64,000 bases of DNA from JAFALK01 sp042701975 (GTDB taxonomy: Bacteria > Pseudomonadota > Gammaproteobacteria > Burkholderiales > Burkholderiaceae_C): the NCBI GenBank assembly GCA_042701975.1, contig CP170561.1, forward strand, positions 1,302,001 through 1,366,000. Reading direction: 5' to 3'. Below are positions 53,294 through 61,444 of the stretch, piece after piece. The stretch's first letter is position 1. Each line of letters starts with the position of its first letter. Position numbers and translations under genes: made by a program. The notes beneath the pieces were generated by a model, which saw nothing but the letters and a program-made list of their open reading frames with translations, did not search any database and was not told where the DNA came from.

Positions 53294-54403
53294 ATGGACG
53301 AGCGTATCAAGTTCTTCGTCGGTTTGGATGTCCACAGGGACACCATCAGCATTGCGGCCTGTGATGCCAGCCGAGAGCCGGCGCGCTTCGTGGGTACGGT
53401 GAGTTCGGACGTCCGGCAGGTGTTCAAGGCGCTGGCCAAGGCTGGCGAGCCGGATGAGATCCATGTCGTCTACGAGGCGGGCCCGACCGGCTACGGACTG
53501 TACCGGGAGCTCTGCAAGAGGGGCTATCGCTGCAAGATCGTGGCGCCGTCGCTGATCCCACGGCGCCTCGGTGACCGGATCAAGAACGACCGGCGGGACT
53601 GCGCCCGGTTGGCAGAGCTGGCGCGTGCCGGCGAGCTCAAGGCGATCTGGGTGCCCGACGAAGAACACGAGTCGGTGCGCGACCTGTGCCGGGCACGGGA
53701 GGACGCGGTGAATGCAAGGCTCAAGGCGCGCCAGCATTTGAAGGCCTTCCTGCTGCGGCACGACCGGCGATATCCGGGCAAGACGTCGTGGAACAAGAGC
53801 CATGCGACCTGGATCGCTGAGCAGCGCTTTGAGCATGCCGGCGAGCGCGTCGCGCTGGCGGAGTACCAGCTTGCCGTGCAGGCGGCCGAACAACGCGTCG
53901 AACGGCTCACAGATGCGCTCAGTGAAACGATCAAAGGCTGGCGCTTCGAGTCCGTCGTCGCGGCGTTGCGCGGACTGCGGGGCATCGACGTGGTCAGTGC
54001 CATCGGGCTCGTTGCCGAGATCGGCGACATCAATCGCTTCGCCTCTGCACGGGGCTTGATGGGCTACCTCGGCCTGGTGCCGTCGGAGCATTCCAGCGGC
54101 AACAGCGTGCGGCGCGGGTCGATCACCAAGACCGGCAACGCCCATGCCAGGCGACTGCTGACGGAGGCTGCTTGGAACTACCGGTTCCCCGCCCGAATGA
54201 GCGCCACACTCCGAGCGCGCAGCGAGGCATTGCCGCAGACGGTGCGCGATCACGCCTGGAAGGCACAGCTGCGCTTGAGCAAGCGCTTCTCGCAATTGGC
54301 GTCACGAGGGGTGCAGCACAACAAGGTTTGCGTCGCCGTGGCCCGCGAACTTGCCGGCTTCGTATGGGCCATAGCTCGCCAAGCCACACCCACACTGAAC
54401 TGA
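53294..54403 (+). CDS. IS110-family transposase
   Basis: A 369-residue DEDD transposase. The RuvC-like N-terminal domain has FVGLDVHRDT (first Asp), VYEAGPTGYGLYR (Glu) and KNDRRDCARLAELARAGEL (last Asp pair). The C-terminal Tnp_IS116/IS110/IS902 domain has LRGLRGIDVVSAIGLVAEIGD, LMGYLGLVPSEHSSG and the serine-containing RRGSITKTGNAHARRLL. AAGGAGA precedes the ATG; the in-frame ATG at 53240 lies outside the similarity. It appears intact. Confidence 0.95.
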   Translation: MDERIKFFVGLDVHRDTISIAACDASREPARFVGTVSSDVRQVFKALAKAGEPDEIHVVYEAGPTGYGLYRELCKRGYRCKIVAPSLIPRRLGDRIKNDRRDCARLAELARAGELKAIWVPDEEHESVRDLCRAREDAVNARLKARQHLKAFLLRHDRRYPGKTSWNKSHATWIAEQRFEHAGERVALAEYQLAVQAAEQRVERLTDALSETIKGWRFESVVAALRGLRGIDVVSAIGLVAEIGDINRFASARGLMGYLGLVPSEHSSGNSVRRGSITKTGNAHARRLLTEAAWNYRFPARMSATLRARSEALPQTVRDHAWKAQLRLSKRFSQLASRGVQHNKVCVAVARELAGFVWAIARQATPTLN

Positions 54404-54637
54404 ACGAACGCGAGCGGCCTGCGGCGATGCGGGGCAGCTAAACGATTGGAAGAATCCTCAACCGGACTACACCGGAAGGCCTTCGGCAACCCGCGATCCT
54501 AGACAGAGGCAGCTTCCACGACGGATAGATGTAGAGCGGTAACCAACCCGCGGATATCAGTCTGATCCATCGTCGCAGCAGACTTTGCGCCGCATCGCCC
54601 CAGGCCGCTTGCGTTCGGAATCGAAATGTTTGACAAA
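54404..54637 (+). ncRNA. Candidate bridge/seeker guide RNA region of the IS
   Basis: The 3' non-coding end of the element holds TCCTAGACA at 54497-54505, identical to the left chromosome-IS junction (53170-53178), and ATATCAGTC at 54554-54562, identical to the right IS-chromosome junction (54645-54653). Each spans the AG core. IS1111-type elements carry their guide RNA in this place, with a target loop before a donor loop, matching the order here (TCCTAG then ATATCAG). The RNA ends and fold were not determined. Confidence 0.45.
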
Positions 54638-54646
54638 AGCAGCCAT
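54638..54646 (-). repeat. Right subterminal inverted repeat of the IS
   Basis: AGCAGCCAT, the reverse complement of the left repeat, lies 3 bases inside the inferred right end. Confidence 0.65.
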
Positions 54647-54647
54647 A

Positions 54648-55472
54648 TCAGTCCAGCCGCAGCTGCTTGCGGCTGACGCGGTAGCGTTCGAAGTAGTGCT
54701 TGTCGTAGATGGCCGCCAGCGTGCCGTCGCGGCGCATCGCCTGCATGGCCGCTTCCAGCTGCGGCAGCAGCTCGATGGCGGCTGACTTGCGCGAGACCGC
54801 GACTGAGCGCGGGATCAGGTCACGCTCCCGATACACGGCCGCCTCCAGCTGGCCGCGCAGCTCCGGCTCGTTCATCAGCACCGCGCCCTGGTCCTCGGGC
54901 ATCACCACCGCGTCGAGTCGGCGCAGCACCAGCTTGCGCAGATTGGCGGAGTTGCTCAGCGCGATCTCCTTGTGCAGCGTGGTGTCTTCGTCAAAGCGAT
55001 CGAAGTACTCGCTGCCCTGCTTGATGCCGATGTGCAGATCGCGCAGGTCTTCATAGCGGCGGATGCGCTTGGCTTCACCACGGCGCACGTAGAACACGCG
55101 ATCGGAGGCGCTCTTGCGATAGGGTGTGCGCAGGAAGGCCAGGTACGCGTCGCGCTCCGGGCTTTGCTGGACGCCGATGGTCAGGTCCGCCTCGCCCACG
55201 CGCAGCATCAGCATGCAGCGCGCATGCGGGCATTCGACGATGCGCAGATCGCGGCCCAGGCGCCGCGCGAGTTCGCGCACGATCAGCGTGTAGGCACCGC
55301 CAAAGTCACCACCGTCCGCCGTCTTGGTCTTCCACGGCGCGAGCTCGCTGAAGGCGAAGACCAGGGGGGGCAGTGATGGCGAAGCGGCGCAGGCCTGCCC
55401 GGCCAGCAGCAAGGCGCCGACGAGGCTCAACAGGCAGCGACGAAGCACAGCGTGCGCGGACAACAACAACAA
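54648..55472 (-). CDS. Periplasmic solute-binding protein, family 3-like
   Basis: A 274-residue exported protein with a signal peptide (LLSLVGALLLAGQACAA) and an SBP_bac_3 fold: AFSELAPWKTK, YTLIVRELARRLGRDLRIVEC, GEADLTIGVQQSP, LHIGIKQGSEYFD and a final AAMQAMRRDGTLAAIYDKHY. Two Cys in VECPHARCM are close together. No transporter genes adjoin. Its last codon borders the insertion sequence: the TGA stop uses bases brought by the element, whereas the inferred original stop was TAG. Confidence 0.85.
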   Translation of the reverse strand: MLLLSAHAVLRRCLLSLVGALLLAGQACAASPSLPPLVFAFSELAPWKTKTADGGDFGGAYTLIVRELARRLGRDLRIVECPHARCMLMLRVGEADLTIGVQQSPERDAYLAFLRTPYRKSASDRVFYVRRGEAKRIRRYEDLRDLHIGIKQGSEYFDRFDEDTTLHKEIALSNSANLRKLVLRRLDAVVMPEDQGAVLMNEPELRGQLEAAVYRERDLIPRSVAVSRKSAAIELLPQLEAAMQAMRRDGTLAAIYDKHYFERYRVSRKQLRLD

Positions 55473-55487
55473 GGCTCGGCCGTCAGC

Positions 55488-56597
55488 TCAGTAATGCACC
55501 ACCGAGCGGATCGACTTGCCCTCATGCATCAGGTCGAAGGCTTCGTTGATGTCCGTGAGCGGCATCGTGTGCGTGACGAAGGGCGCCAGACGGATATCGC
55601 CGCGCATCGCTTCCTCCACCATGCCCGGCAATTGCGAGCGCCCCTTCACGCCACCGAAAGCCGTGCCCAGCCAGCGCCGGCCCGTGACGAGCTGGAACGG
55701 CCGCGTGGAGATCTCCTGCCCCGCGCCGGCCACGCCGATGATCACGCTCTGGCCCCAGCCGCGGTGCGCGCATTCCAGCGCCGCGCGCATCACGTTCACG
55801 TTGCCGATGCACTCGAAGCTGTGGTCCACACCCCAGCCTGTCATCTCGACGATCACCTGCTGGACGGGCTTGTCATGGTCCTTCGGGTTCACGCAATCGG
55901 TAGCGCCAAACGTGCGCGCCAGGTCGAACTTGCCCGGGTTGGTGTCGATGGCGATGATGCGGCCCGCCTTGGCGCGCTGCGCGCCGTGGATCACCGCCAG
56001 GCCAATGCCGCCCAGCCCGAACACGGCCACGGTGTCGCCCGGCTGCACCTTGGCGGTGTTGCTCACCGCACCCAGCCCCGTGGTCACGCCGCAGCCCAGC
56101 AGGCAAACCTGCTCGGGGTTGGCTTCCGGGTTGATCTTGGCGAGCGAGACCTCGGCCACCACCGTGTACTCGCTGAAGGTCGAGCAGCCCATGTAGTGGT
56201 AGACCGGCTGGCCCTGGTAGGAGAAGCGCGTCGTGCCGTCGGGCATCACGCCCTTGCCTTGGGTTGCGCGCACCGACACGCACAGGTTCGTCTTGCCCGA
56301 CTTGCAGAACAGGCACTCGCCGCACTCGGCCGTGTACAGCGGGATCACATGATCACCCGGCTTGACCGAGGTGACGCCTTCGCCCACCTCCACCACAATG
56401 CCCGCGCCCTCATGGCCCAGCACGGCGGGGAACAGACCCTCGGGGTCGTCGCCGCTGAGCGTGAAGGCATCGGTGTGGCACACGCCCGTGTGCGTGATGC
56501 GCACAAGCACCTCGCCTTTCTGCGGCGGCGCAACGTCGATCTCGACGACTTGCAGGGGCTGGCCAGCCTGGAAGGCGACGGCGGCGCGGGATTTCAT
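55488..56597 (-). CDS. frmA: S-(hydroxymethyl)glutathione dehydrogenase / class III alcohol dehydrogenase
   Basis: A 369-residue zinc alcohol dehydrogenase of formaldehyde detoxification. Catalytic zinc ligands are Cys40 (THTGVCHTDAF), His62 in GHEGAG and Cys in LLGCGVTTG; structural zinc Cys are in CGECLFCKSGKTNLC. NAD binding is at VFGLGGIGLAVI. Class III signatures include STFSEYTVV and GTAFGGVKGRSQLP. AAGGAG lies before the ATG at 56597. It usually pairs with an S-formylglutathione hydrolase, not seen here. Confidence 0.95.
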   Translation of the reverse strand: MKSRAAVAFQAGQPLQVVEIDVAPPQKGEVLVRITHTGVCHTDAFTLSGDDPEGLFPAVLGHEGAGIVVEVGEGVTSVKPGDHVIPLYTAECGECLFCKSGKTNLCVSVRATQGKGVMPDGTTRFSYQGQPVYHYMGCSTFSEYTVVAEVSLAKINPEANPEQVCLLGCGVTTGLGAVSNTAKVQPGDTVAVFGLGGIGLAVIHGAQRAKAGRIIAIDTNPGKFDLARTFGATDCVNPKDHDKPVQQVIVEMTGWGVDHSFECIGNVNVMRAALECAHRGWGQSVIIGVAGAGQEISTRPFQLVTGRRWLGTAFGGVKGRSQLPGMVEEAMRGDIRLAPFVTHTMPLTDINEAFDLMHEGKSIRSVVHY

Positions 56598-56631
56598 GGC
56601 GGGACTCCTTGATCGCTTGCTTGCGTTCTGT

Positions 56632-57282
56632 TCACTGGCGCCGGAGCACCACGTGCGTCGCATTCTCCGATGCAATGGAGGACACGCAGACGTAACCGAG
56701 CGAGCGCAGGTCCAGGCCTTGGAACAGCGGCTCCCCGCGGCCGAGCAGAACGGGTGAGACGGCCAGGTGCAGCTCGTCGATGAGCCCCTCGCGCAGGTAC
56801 TGGCGGATCGTCTCCGGTCCGCCGCCGATGCGCACGTCCTTGCCCGCTGCGGCCTCGCGCGCACGGTCCAGCGCCTCGCGATGTCCGCCCGTGACGAAGT
56901 GAAAGACCGTGCCGCCCTGCATCTCCAGCGGCGCGCGCGCATGGTGCGTCAGCACAAAGACCGGCACGTGATACGGCGGCTCGTCGCCCCACCAGCCTTT
57001 CCACTTGTCGTCCGGCCACGGGCCGCGCACCGGGCCGAACATGTTGCGCCCGAGGATCCAGGCGCCCACGTTCTCGAAGCTGCGCGCGGCGAAGTCATCG
57101 TCCACCCCAGTGGTGCCGCCCTCCTGGCCAAACACCTTGCTCTGGAAGGTGCGCGTGGGGCGCAGCCATTGGTGGAGGTCCTCGCCGCCGAGGCCGAGCG
57201 GGTTGTCGAGGGATTGATCGGGGCCTGCGCCGTAGCCGTCGAGGGAGAGGGAGAAGCCGTCAACGCGGATCTTGGTGGTCAT
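56632..57282 (-). CDS. Dihydrofolate reductase / RibD C-terminal domain protein
   Basis: A 216-residue protein of the RibD_C family: VDGFSLSLDGYGAGPDQS, WILGRNMFGP, VFVLTHHARAPLEMQGGTVFHFVTGG, DVRIGGGPETIRQYLREGLIDELHLAVSPVLLGRGEPLF. These are NADPH-dependent reductase-like proteins, mostly uncharacterised. It lies 34 bases before frmA on the same strand, so a shared transcript is likely. Confidence 0.9.
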   Translation of the reverse strand: MTTKIRVDGFSLSLDGYGAGPDQSLDNPLGLGGEDLHQWLRPTRTFQSKVFGQEGGTTGVDDDFAARSFENVGAWILGRNMFGPVRGPWPDDKWKGWWGDEPPYHVPVFVLTHHARAPLEMQGGTVFHFVTGGHREALDRAREAAAGKDVRIGGGPETIRQYLREGLIDELHLAVSPVLLGRGEPLFQGLDLRSLGYVCVSSIASENATHVVLRRQ

Positions 57283-57309
57283 CGTGTGTCTCCGTTGGAG
57301 ACACGAGTT

Positions 57310-57736
57310 TTACCCGCTTTCCTCGATCTGCTTCTTACCCATGAAAAGCGTGATGAGGCAATGGTAGGCATGTCCATCCTTGGAGATTTCACCAGCGACG
57401 AAACCGGAGGGTGAAACCTTGACCGAGAAAGTCAGATCCAGCCCGACGAGGCCGTAGCTGCTGCTGATCCCGACCGTGTCGTCGTCACTGGATGCGCTGC
57501 CGCCTCCCGTTCGTTGCAGCCGGATTGACCAAGGCTTCAAACCGTTGGCCCAAGAAAGGCTTGACCTCGGTCCCGTTGAGACCCAGGGTGTGGGCTGTCA
57601 AAGAGGATCCATCGTCCTTGAAGAGGGTAACGGCAGCGTCGACCGTCGAGACGAACTTGAAGTCATGGGCGCCAGACGGCTTCCCGGCCTTTGACCAACG
57701 GTCTTCAAAGAGCTCTCTGATGGAACTGAAGGTTAG
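57310..57736 (-). pseudogene. Broken reading frames of an unknown gene
   Basis: Two overlapping minus-strand frames look protein-like but incomplete. Frame one (57736-57485, 84 codons) has no ATG, GTG or TTG start and reads GAHDFKFVSTVDAAVTLF and EVKPFLGQRFEALV; frame two (57540-57310) would start at a TTG without ribosome-binding site and reads YGLVGLDLTFSVKVSPSG and GHAYHCLITLFMGKKQ. A frameshift near 57490-57540 would join them into a protein of about 150 residues. It follows directly on the effector-like gene. No family recognised. Confidence 0.35.
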
Positions 57737-58569
57737 ACACGACCTTTGTCCTTTCCGTCAGGGCCGCCGCGCCCGCGCAGCTTGTCATCCGGTCCATCGC
57801 TCTCGGGTGGCAGCGGCGATCCTAGAATTCTGGCGGCAAAAGCACGCTGTTGTTCAATCGCCATGGCATTGAAAGCCTCTGCGGCGGAATTGCGCCGATT
57901 CACAAGCGTATCGTGGACAAGTTCTCCGGCTTCGTTTCTATCCTTGATGGAATCGAAGTCCGCGAGCTGCGACAGTGGCTCGGCGAAGCGGACTACTCCC
58001 CCGCTGATGTGGACATTTCCCCTGCGCTTATCAGAAACCGTGGCTTCGACATGGTGCCTGCCCGCGGCCACCCGGGGGGAAGCCATGCCGTCCATGATTT
58101 CCAGTCTCAAGGCGTGATCCGTCGGGTCGGGCCTGGCGTCCACAAAGCGGACCAGAGCGTTTGCCTGCTTTTTGGTGTCGGTGAACGCCTGCACCCGTTG
58201 TTTTCTTGGGGTGACGGTCGGGCCGTCTCGGTGCTGCTGCCTGATCCTTTGCGTCCCCCCGTGCTCGTCGATGTGATACGCCGATGGAGCTCGGTCGTCT
58301 TCCTTGGTCAGGAAGGTGGTTTCGCGCCCTCTCGCCTGGGGCGGAGCAGACATCGTCGCGAGCGCCGGGGTGCTTGGTCGGCGGCTCTGATGTTCCACGA
58401 GCGGCGACAAGACCGGCGGCTGACGACTGGAGGAAGAACTCGAAGCACTGCTCACCACTGGCGGCGACATTGGCTCCGAATTCGGGCGCTTGAAAGAAGA
58501 AGGCTCTGTGGGTAGCGGGTCCTTTCTCTTTCCACTCACTCTTCCACTATTCTTGTCGCTGCCGGACAT
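57733..58569 (-). CDS. Hypothetical Ser/Pro-rich, effector-like protein
   Basis: A 278-residue soluble protein without signal peptide or membrane segment. GGGAG lies 5 bases before the ATG. Residues 1-75 are disordered and rich in Ser, Pro, Arg and Lys, with a serine tract (VSSASSSSSSRQPP). Residues 95-240 are more ordered (ALVRFVDARPDPTDHALRLEIMDGM, HHVEATVSDKRRGNVHISGGVVRFAEPL) and the end is charged and Gly-rich. A disordered N-terminus with an ordered body is how type III effectors look, but no secretion genes are in view. Codon use is less GC-biased than neighbours and an IS110 remnant lies just upstream, suggesting transfer. Confidence 0.6.
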   Translation of the reverse strand: MSGSDKNSGRVSGKRKDPLPTEPSSFKRPNSEPMSPPVVSSASSSSSSRQPPVLSPLVEHQSRRPSTPALATMSAPPQARGRETTFLTKEDDRAPSAYHIDEHGGTQRIRQQHRDGPTVTPRKQRVQAFTDTKKQANALVRFVDARPDPTDHALRLEIMDGMASPRVAAGRHHVEATVSDKRRGNVHISGGVVRFAEPLSQLADFDSIKDRNEAGELVHDTLVNRRNSAAEAFNAMAIEQQRAFAARILGSPLPPESDGPDDKLRGRGGPDGKDKGRV

Positions 58570-58680
58570 ATTTTTCTCCCTTAAGCGCTCGCCGGACTCC
58601 TACCTTCGGGCGAACGGCGTCAACGCGCCAAGATTGGTGGCGTGAGTCGCCCATCTGCAGCCATGTGAAAGGGGAAGTCC

Positions 58681-58797
58681 GTGAACGAGATTACCCGAGT
58701 TGGTGTGGACGTGTCCAAGCGGGTCTTCCAGGTACATATCGTGGATGCCCGTCTCGTTGCGGCGCACTTCGTCCACGATCGGTTCATCCAGCTCAGA
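58681..58797 (+). pseudogene. 5' fragment of an IS110-family transposase
   Basis: The first 37 codons (GTG start, AAAGGGGAAG upstream) read ITRVGVDVSKRVFQVHIVDA, the start of an IS110-type DEDD transposase (GVDVSK, first catalytic Asp), then lose similarity and run into the convergent hydrolase gene's end. It differs from the intact element at 53174 and so marks another, older insertion. Confidence 0.65.
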
Positions 58798-58802
58798 TCA
58801 GC

Positions 58803-60302
58803 TCAACCGATCTTCCACCCCACCCGCGGCCCTTCCAGATTCGCCCCACGGCTCAGCTTCGCCGCCACCACACTCGTGATCCCCGTCGCATCGGCCTCGA
58901 TCACCGTGCCGCGTCGCAGCTCCCACGCGTCCCCGCGCTGCAGCCACACCGCGCACTCGCCATCAAAACTCAGGCGCAGCGTCGCATTGCCAATCTTGCT
59001 AACGCTCAGCTTCGGCGCATCGGCCGGAGCATCACCCCGCCACGGCATCGCCGGCACAAGCGCCGCATCGCGATAGAGCCCGGCCTTCAGCGTGTCGGCC
59101 ATGCCGCGTCGGTTCTGCTGCAGGGCGATCATGCTGAAGTGAACATGGCCGGCGCCCGGTGCGATGGAGCGCTGCAGTTCGATCTGGGCGGTGATCTCCT
59201 CCACCGGCCAGCTGGTGTCTTGCGTGGTGACGCGGCTGGTGAACATGCCGGCGTAGATGTGGCGATCGCGCGGGTTGTGGGCGCGCCAGATCTCCAGCAG
59301 CGGGCCGAAAGATTGCGATTTCATCTCGCGCTTCCAGTACAGCTGCGGCACTAGATAGTCGAGCCAGCCCTGGGCCATCCAGTGCTCCACATCGGCGTAC
59401 AGCTTGTCGTACTGGCTGAAGCCGGTGATGCCCTCGGGGCGCAGCGCGGGCTTGGGCAGGCCAAAGGGGCTGATGCCAAAACGCATGAAGGGCTTGATCT
59501 CGCGCGAGGCTTCCCACATGCGGGCGATCAACATGTCCACATTGCTGCGGCGCCAGTCGGCCCGCGTGAGCGCGCCGCCGCTTTGCAGATAGCGCTGCCA
59601 GCTCGGCTCGTCGGGGAAGTCGACCTCCTGCTTCGTTTCCTTGTCGGTGATGGCGTAAGGGTAGAAGTAGTCGTCGATGTGCAGGGCGTCGATGTCGTAG
59701 CGGCTGATGATGTCGCGCACCACGGCCAGCGTGTGATCGGCGGCGGCGGGCTCGCCCGGGTCGATCCAGAGCTGGTCGCCGTAGGTCCTCACCCATTCGG
59801 GATAGGCCTTGCTCACATGGCTCGCGCTCTCAGCGCTCTTGGCCGAAGTCTGGCGGGCGCGGAAAGGGTTCAGCCACGCATGCAGCTCGATGCCGCGCGC
59901 ATGCGCCTCGGCCACCCAGAACGCCAGCGGGTCGTAGAAGGGCGCGGGCGCCTGGCCTTGCGTGCCGCTCAGGTACTCGCTCCAGGGTTCGAGCTTGGAG
60001 TCGTACAGCGCGTCGGCGCCGGTGCGCACCTGGAAGACGATGGCGTTGAGCTTCAGCGCCACGGCCGTGTCGAGCATGGCGCGTGCTTCGGCCTGCTGCT
60101 CGGCGGTGCTCAAGCCCTTCTTGCTCGGCCAGTCGATGTTGGCCACGGTGGCCACCCAGGCAGCGCGGAATTCGCGTGGCGCGACGGGGGCGCTAACGGC
60201 CAATTCAGGCGCAGGCGTGACACGCGGGCCAAAGCCCGGCATATCGGCACAGGCGGCCAGCGTTGCAAGCGGGGCGGCGGAGAGGAGAGTTCTGCGCTTC
60301 AT
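58803..60302 (-). CDS. DigH-like lipoprotein glycoside hydrolase (GHL10 family)
   Basis: A 499-residue protein with lipobox LATLAAC (Cys18). The GHL10/DUF187 barrel covers residues about 40-370: REFRAAWVATVANIDWPSK, LNAIVFQVRTGADALY, IELHAWLNPFRAR, IDPGEPAAADHTLAVV, IDALHIDDYFYPY and LVPQLYWKRE. E. coli DigH (YddW), an outer-membrane lipoprotein of this family, cuts glycans that have lost their stem peptides. Its ATG overlaps the stop of the NagX-like gene, placing it at the end of a murQ operon, consistent with a peptidoglycan role. Confidence 0.88.
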   Translation of the reverse strand: MKRRTLLSAAPLATLAACADMPGFGPRVTPAPELAVSAPVAPREFRAAWVATVANIDWPSKKGLSTAEQQAEARAMLDTAVALKLNAIVFQVRTGADALYDSKLEPWSEYLSGTQGQAPAPFYDPLAFWVAEAHARGIELHAWLNPFRARQTSAKSAESASHVSKAYPEWVRTYGDQLWIDPGEPAAADHTLAVVRDIISRYDIDALHIDDYFYPYAITDKETKQEVDFPDEPSWQRYLQSGGALTRADWRRSNVDMLIARMWEASREIKPFMRFGISPFGLPKPALRPEGITGFSQYDKLYADVEHWMAQGWLDYLVPQLYWKREMKSQSFGPLLEIWRAHNPRDRHIYAGMFTSRVTTQDTSWPVEEITAQIELQRSIAPGAGHVHFSMIALQQNRRGMADTLKAGLYRDAALVPAMPWRGDAPADAPKLSVSKIGNATLRLSFDGECAVWLQRGDAWELRRGTVIEADATGITSVVAAKLSRGANLEGPRVGWKIG

Positions 60303-61444
60303 ACCTTGATGAACCATTTCTTCTTGTAGAAGCCCCAGGCGATCACGTACATCGCCAGCACGAAGCACACGGCGAAGATCAGCGAGGCGTTGACGGGCGC
60401 GATGGGCAGGGCCTGGATCGGCGCGTAGAGCAGACCCTTGAGGCTCGTGCCCGCGCCGTTCTTGATCAGGCCCATCATGCGGCCCACGAATCCCGAGAGG
60501 GCGAACATGAACAGCGCGTTCATGCCGAAGACGACGAAGGGGTATGCGATGCGGGCCCAGCGCGCGCGCCACAGCGGCAGCGGCATGGCGTCCAGCAGCC
60601 AGTAGAAGATGCCGAACATGAACGAGCCCCAGCCGGCCATCATCAGCACATAGGCCGGCGTCCACAGACTCTTGTTGATGGGCATGCTCCACGCATCAAG
60701 AATCATGGCGGCCCACCACAGCGGCAGGCTGGCCACCATGTAGCCCATGGCCTTCTCGCGCGGATCGCGCTCGGCCGACAGCCAGTGCCCGGCCAGCGCG
60801 CCGCACAGCAGCGTGCCCACGGCAGGTAGCGTGGAAAGCAGCCCTTCCGGGTCCCAGGTCTTGGCCTGCACCCACAGGTGGCCGCCCAGCACATAGCGAT
60901 CCAGCCAGGCGCCCACGTCCTCGCCCTTCACGAGCGATCCCAGGTGCATCACGCCCGCCGCATCCGGCACGGGCACGCACAGCTGGATCACGCTGTAGAC
61001 GGCCAGCAGCGCCACCAGCCACGCGGCCTGCGCGCGCCACGAGAGCCAGATCACCAGCGGCGCGGCCAGCATGGTGCACAGGCCGATGCGTTGCAGCACG
61101 CCGGGGATGCGGATGGTGTCGAAGCTGCTGTGGCCGATGGCGTTCAAAGCCAGGCCGATGGCGATGATCGTCAAGCCGCGGCGCCAGGTGCTCAGCAGCA
61201 GTTTCACCTTGTCCGCGCCGGCCATCGCGCGGCGGGCCAGGCTCATCGTCATGGCCATGCCGCTCATGAAGATGAAGAAGGGAAATACGCCGTCCGTGAA
61301 GGTCCAGCCGTTCCACTCGGCGTGTTCGAGCGGACCGTAGATGTGGCCCCAGTCACCTGGGTCGTTCACCAGCAGCATGGCGGCGACGGTGAAGCCGCGC
61401 AATGCGTCGAGCGAGAGGAGTCGTTGCTTCTGAGGTTTCGTCAC
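60299..61444 (-). CDS. NagX-like / DUF5009 membrane acyltransferase family protein
   Basis: A 381-residue protein with about ten membrane helices. It opens LLSLDALRGFTVAAMLLVNDPGDW, then DGVFPFFIFMSGMAM, and resembles the heparan-alpha-glucosaminide N-acetyltransferase / NagX family found in amino-sugar clusters. The start is a GTG at 61444 overlapping the permease stop as GTGA. Its place between a muropeptide-type permease and a DigH-like hydrolase suggests handling of murein amino sugars; its reaction is not established. Confidence 0.85.
   Translation of the reverse strand: MTKPQKQRLLSLDALRGFTVAAMLLVNDPGDWGHIYGPLEHAEWNGWTFTDGVFPFFIFMSGMAMTMSLARRAMAGADKVKLLLSTWRRGLTIIAIGLALNAIGHSSFDTIRIPGVLQRIGLCTMLAAPLVIWLSWRAQAAWLVALLAVYSVIQLCVPVPDAAGVMHLGSLVKGEDVGAWLDRYVLGGHLWVQAKTWDPEGLLSTLPAVGTLLCGALAGHWLSAERDPREKAMGYMVASLPLWWAAMILDAWSMPINKSLWTPAYVLMMAGWGSFMFGIFYWLLDAMPLPLWRARWARIAYPFVVFGMNALFMFALSGFVGRMMGLIKNGAGTSLKGLLYAPIQALPIAPVNASLIFAVCFVLAMYVIAWGFYKKKWFIKV

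Larger units (their letters stand above)
53174..54649 (+). mobile_element. IS110-family insertion sequence, IS1111 subgroup
   Basis: A 1,476-bp element with one DEDD transposase gene. Subterminal inverted repeats ATGGCTGCT (53181-53189) and AGCAGCCAT (54638-54646) have 7 bases outside on the left and 3 on the right, the pattern of IS1111-type elements. The dinucleotide AG at 53174-53175 recurs at 54650-54651, so a target TCCT-AG-TCC is inferred. Restoring that target makes the two convergent genes' stops overlap at CTAG. The long 3' non-coding end fits a guide-RNA region. Ends are inferred from these features. Confidence 0.8.

Noticed and set aside
53170..54505. TCCTAGACA direct repeats as a 9-bp target duplication bounding a shorter IS
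   Set aside because: IS110-family elements do not make such duplications, the matching inverted repeats lie further out, and the second copy is better explained as a guide segment inside the 3' end.
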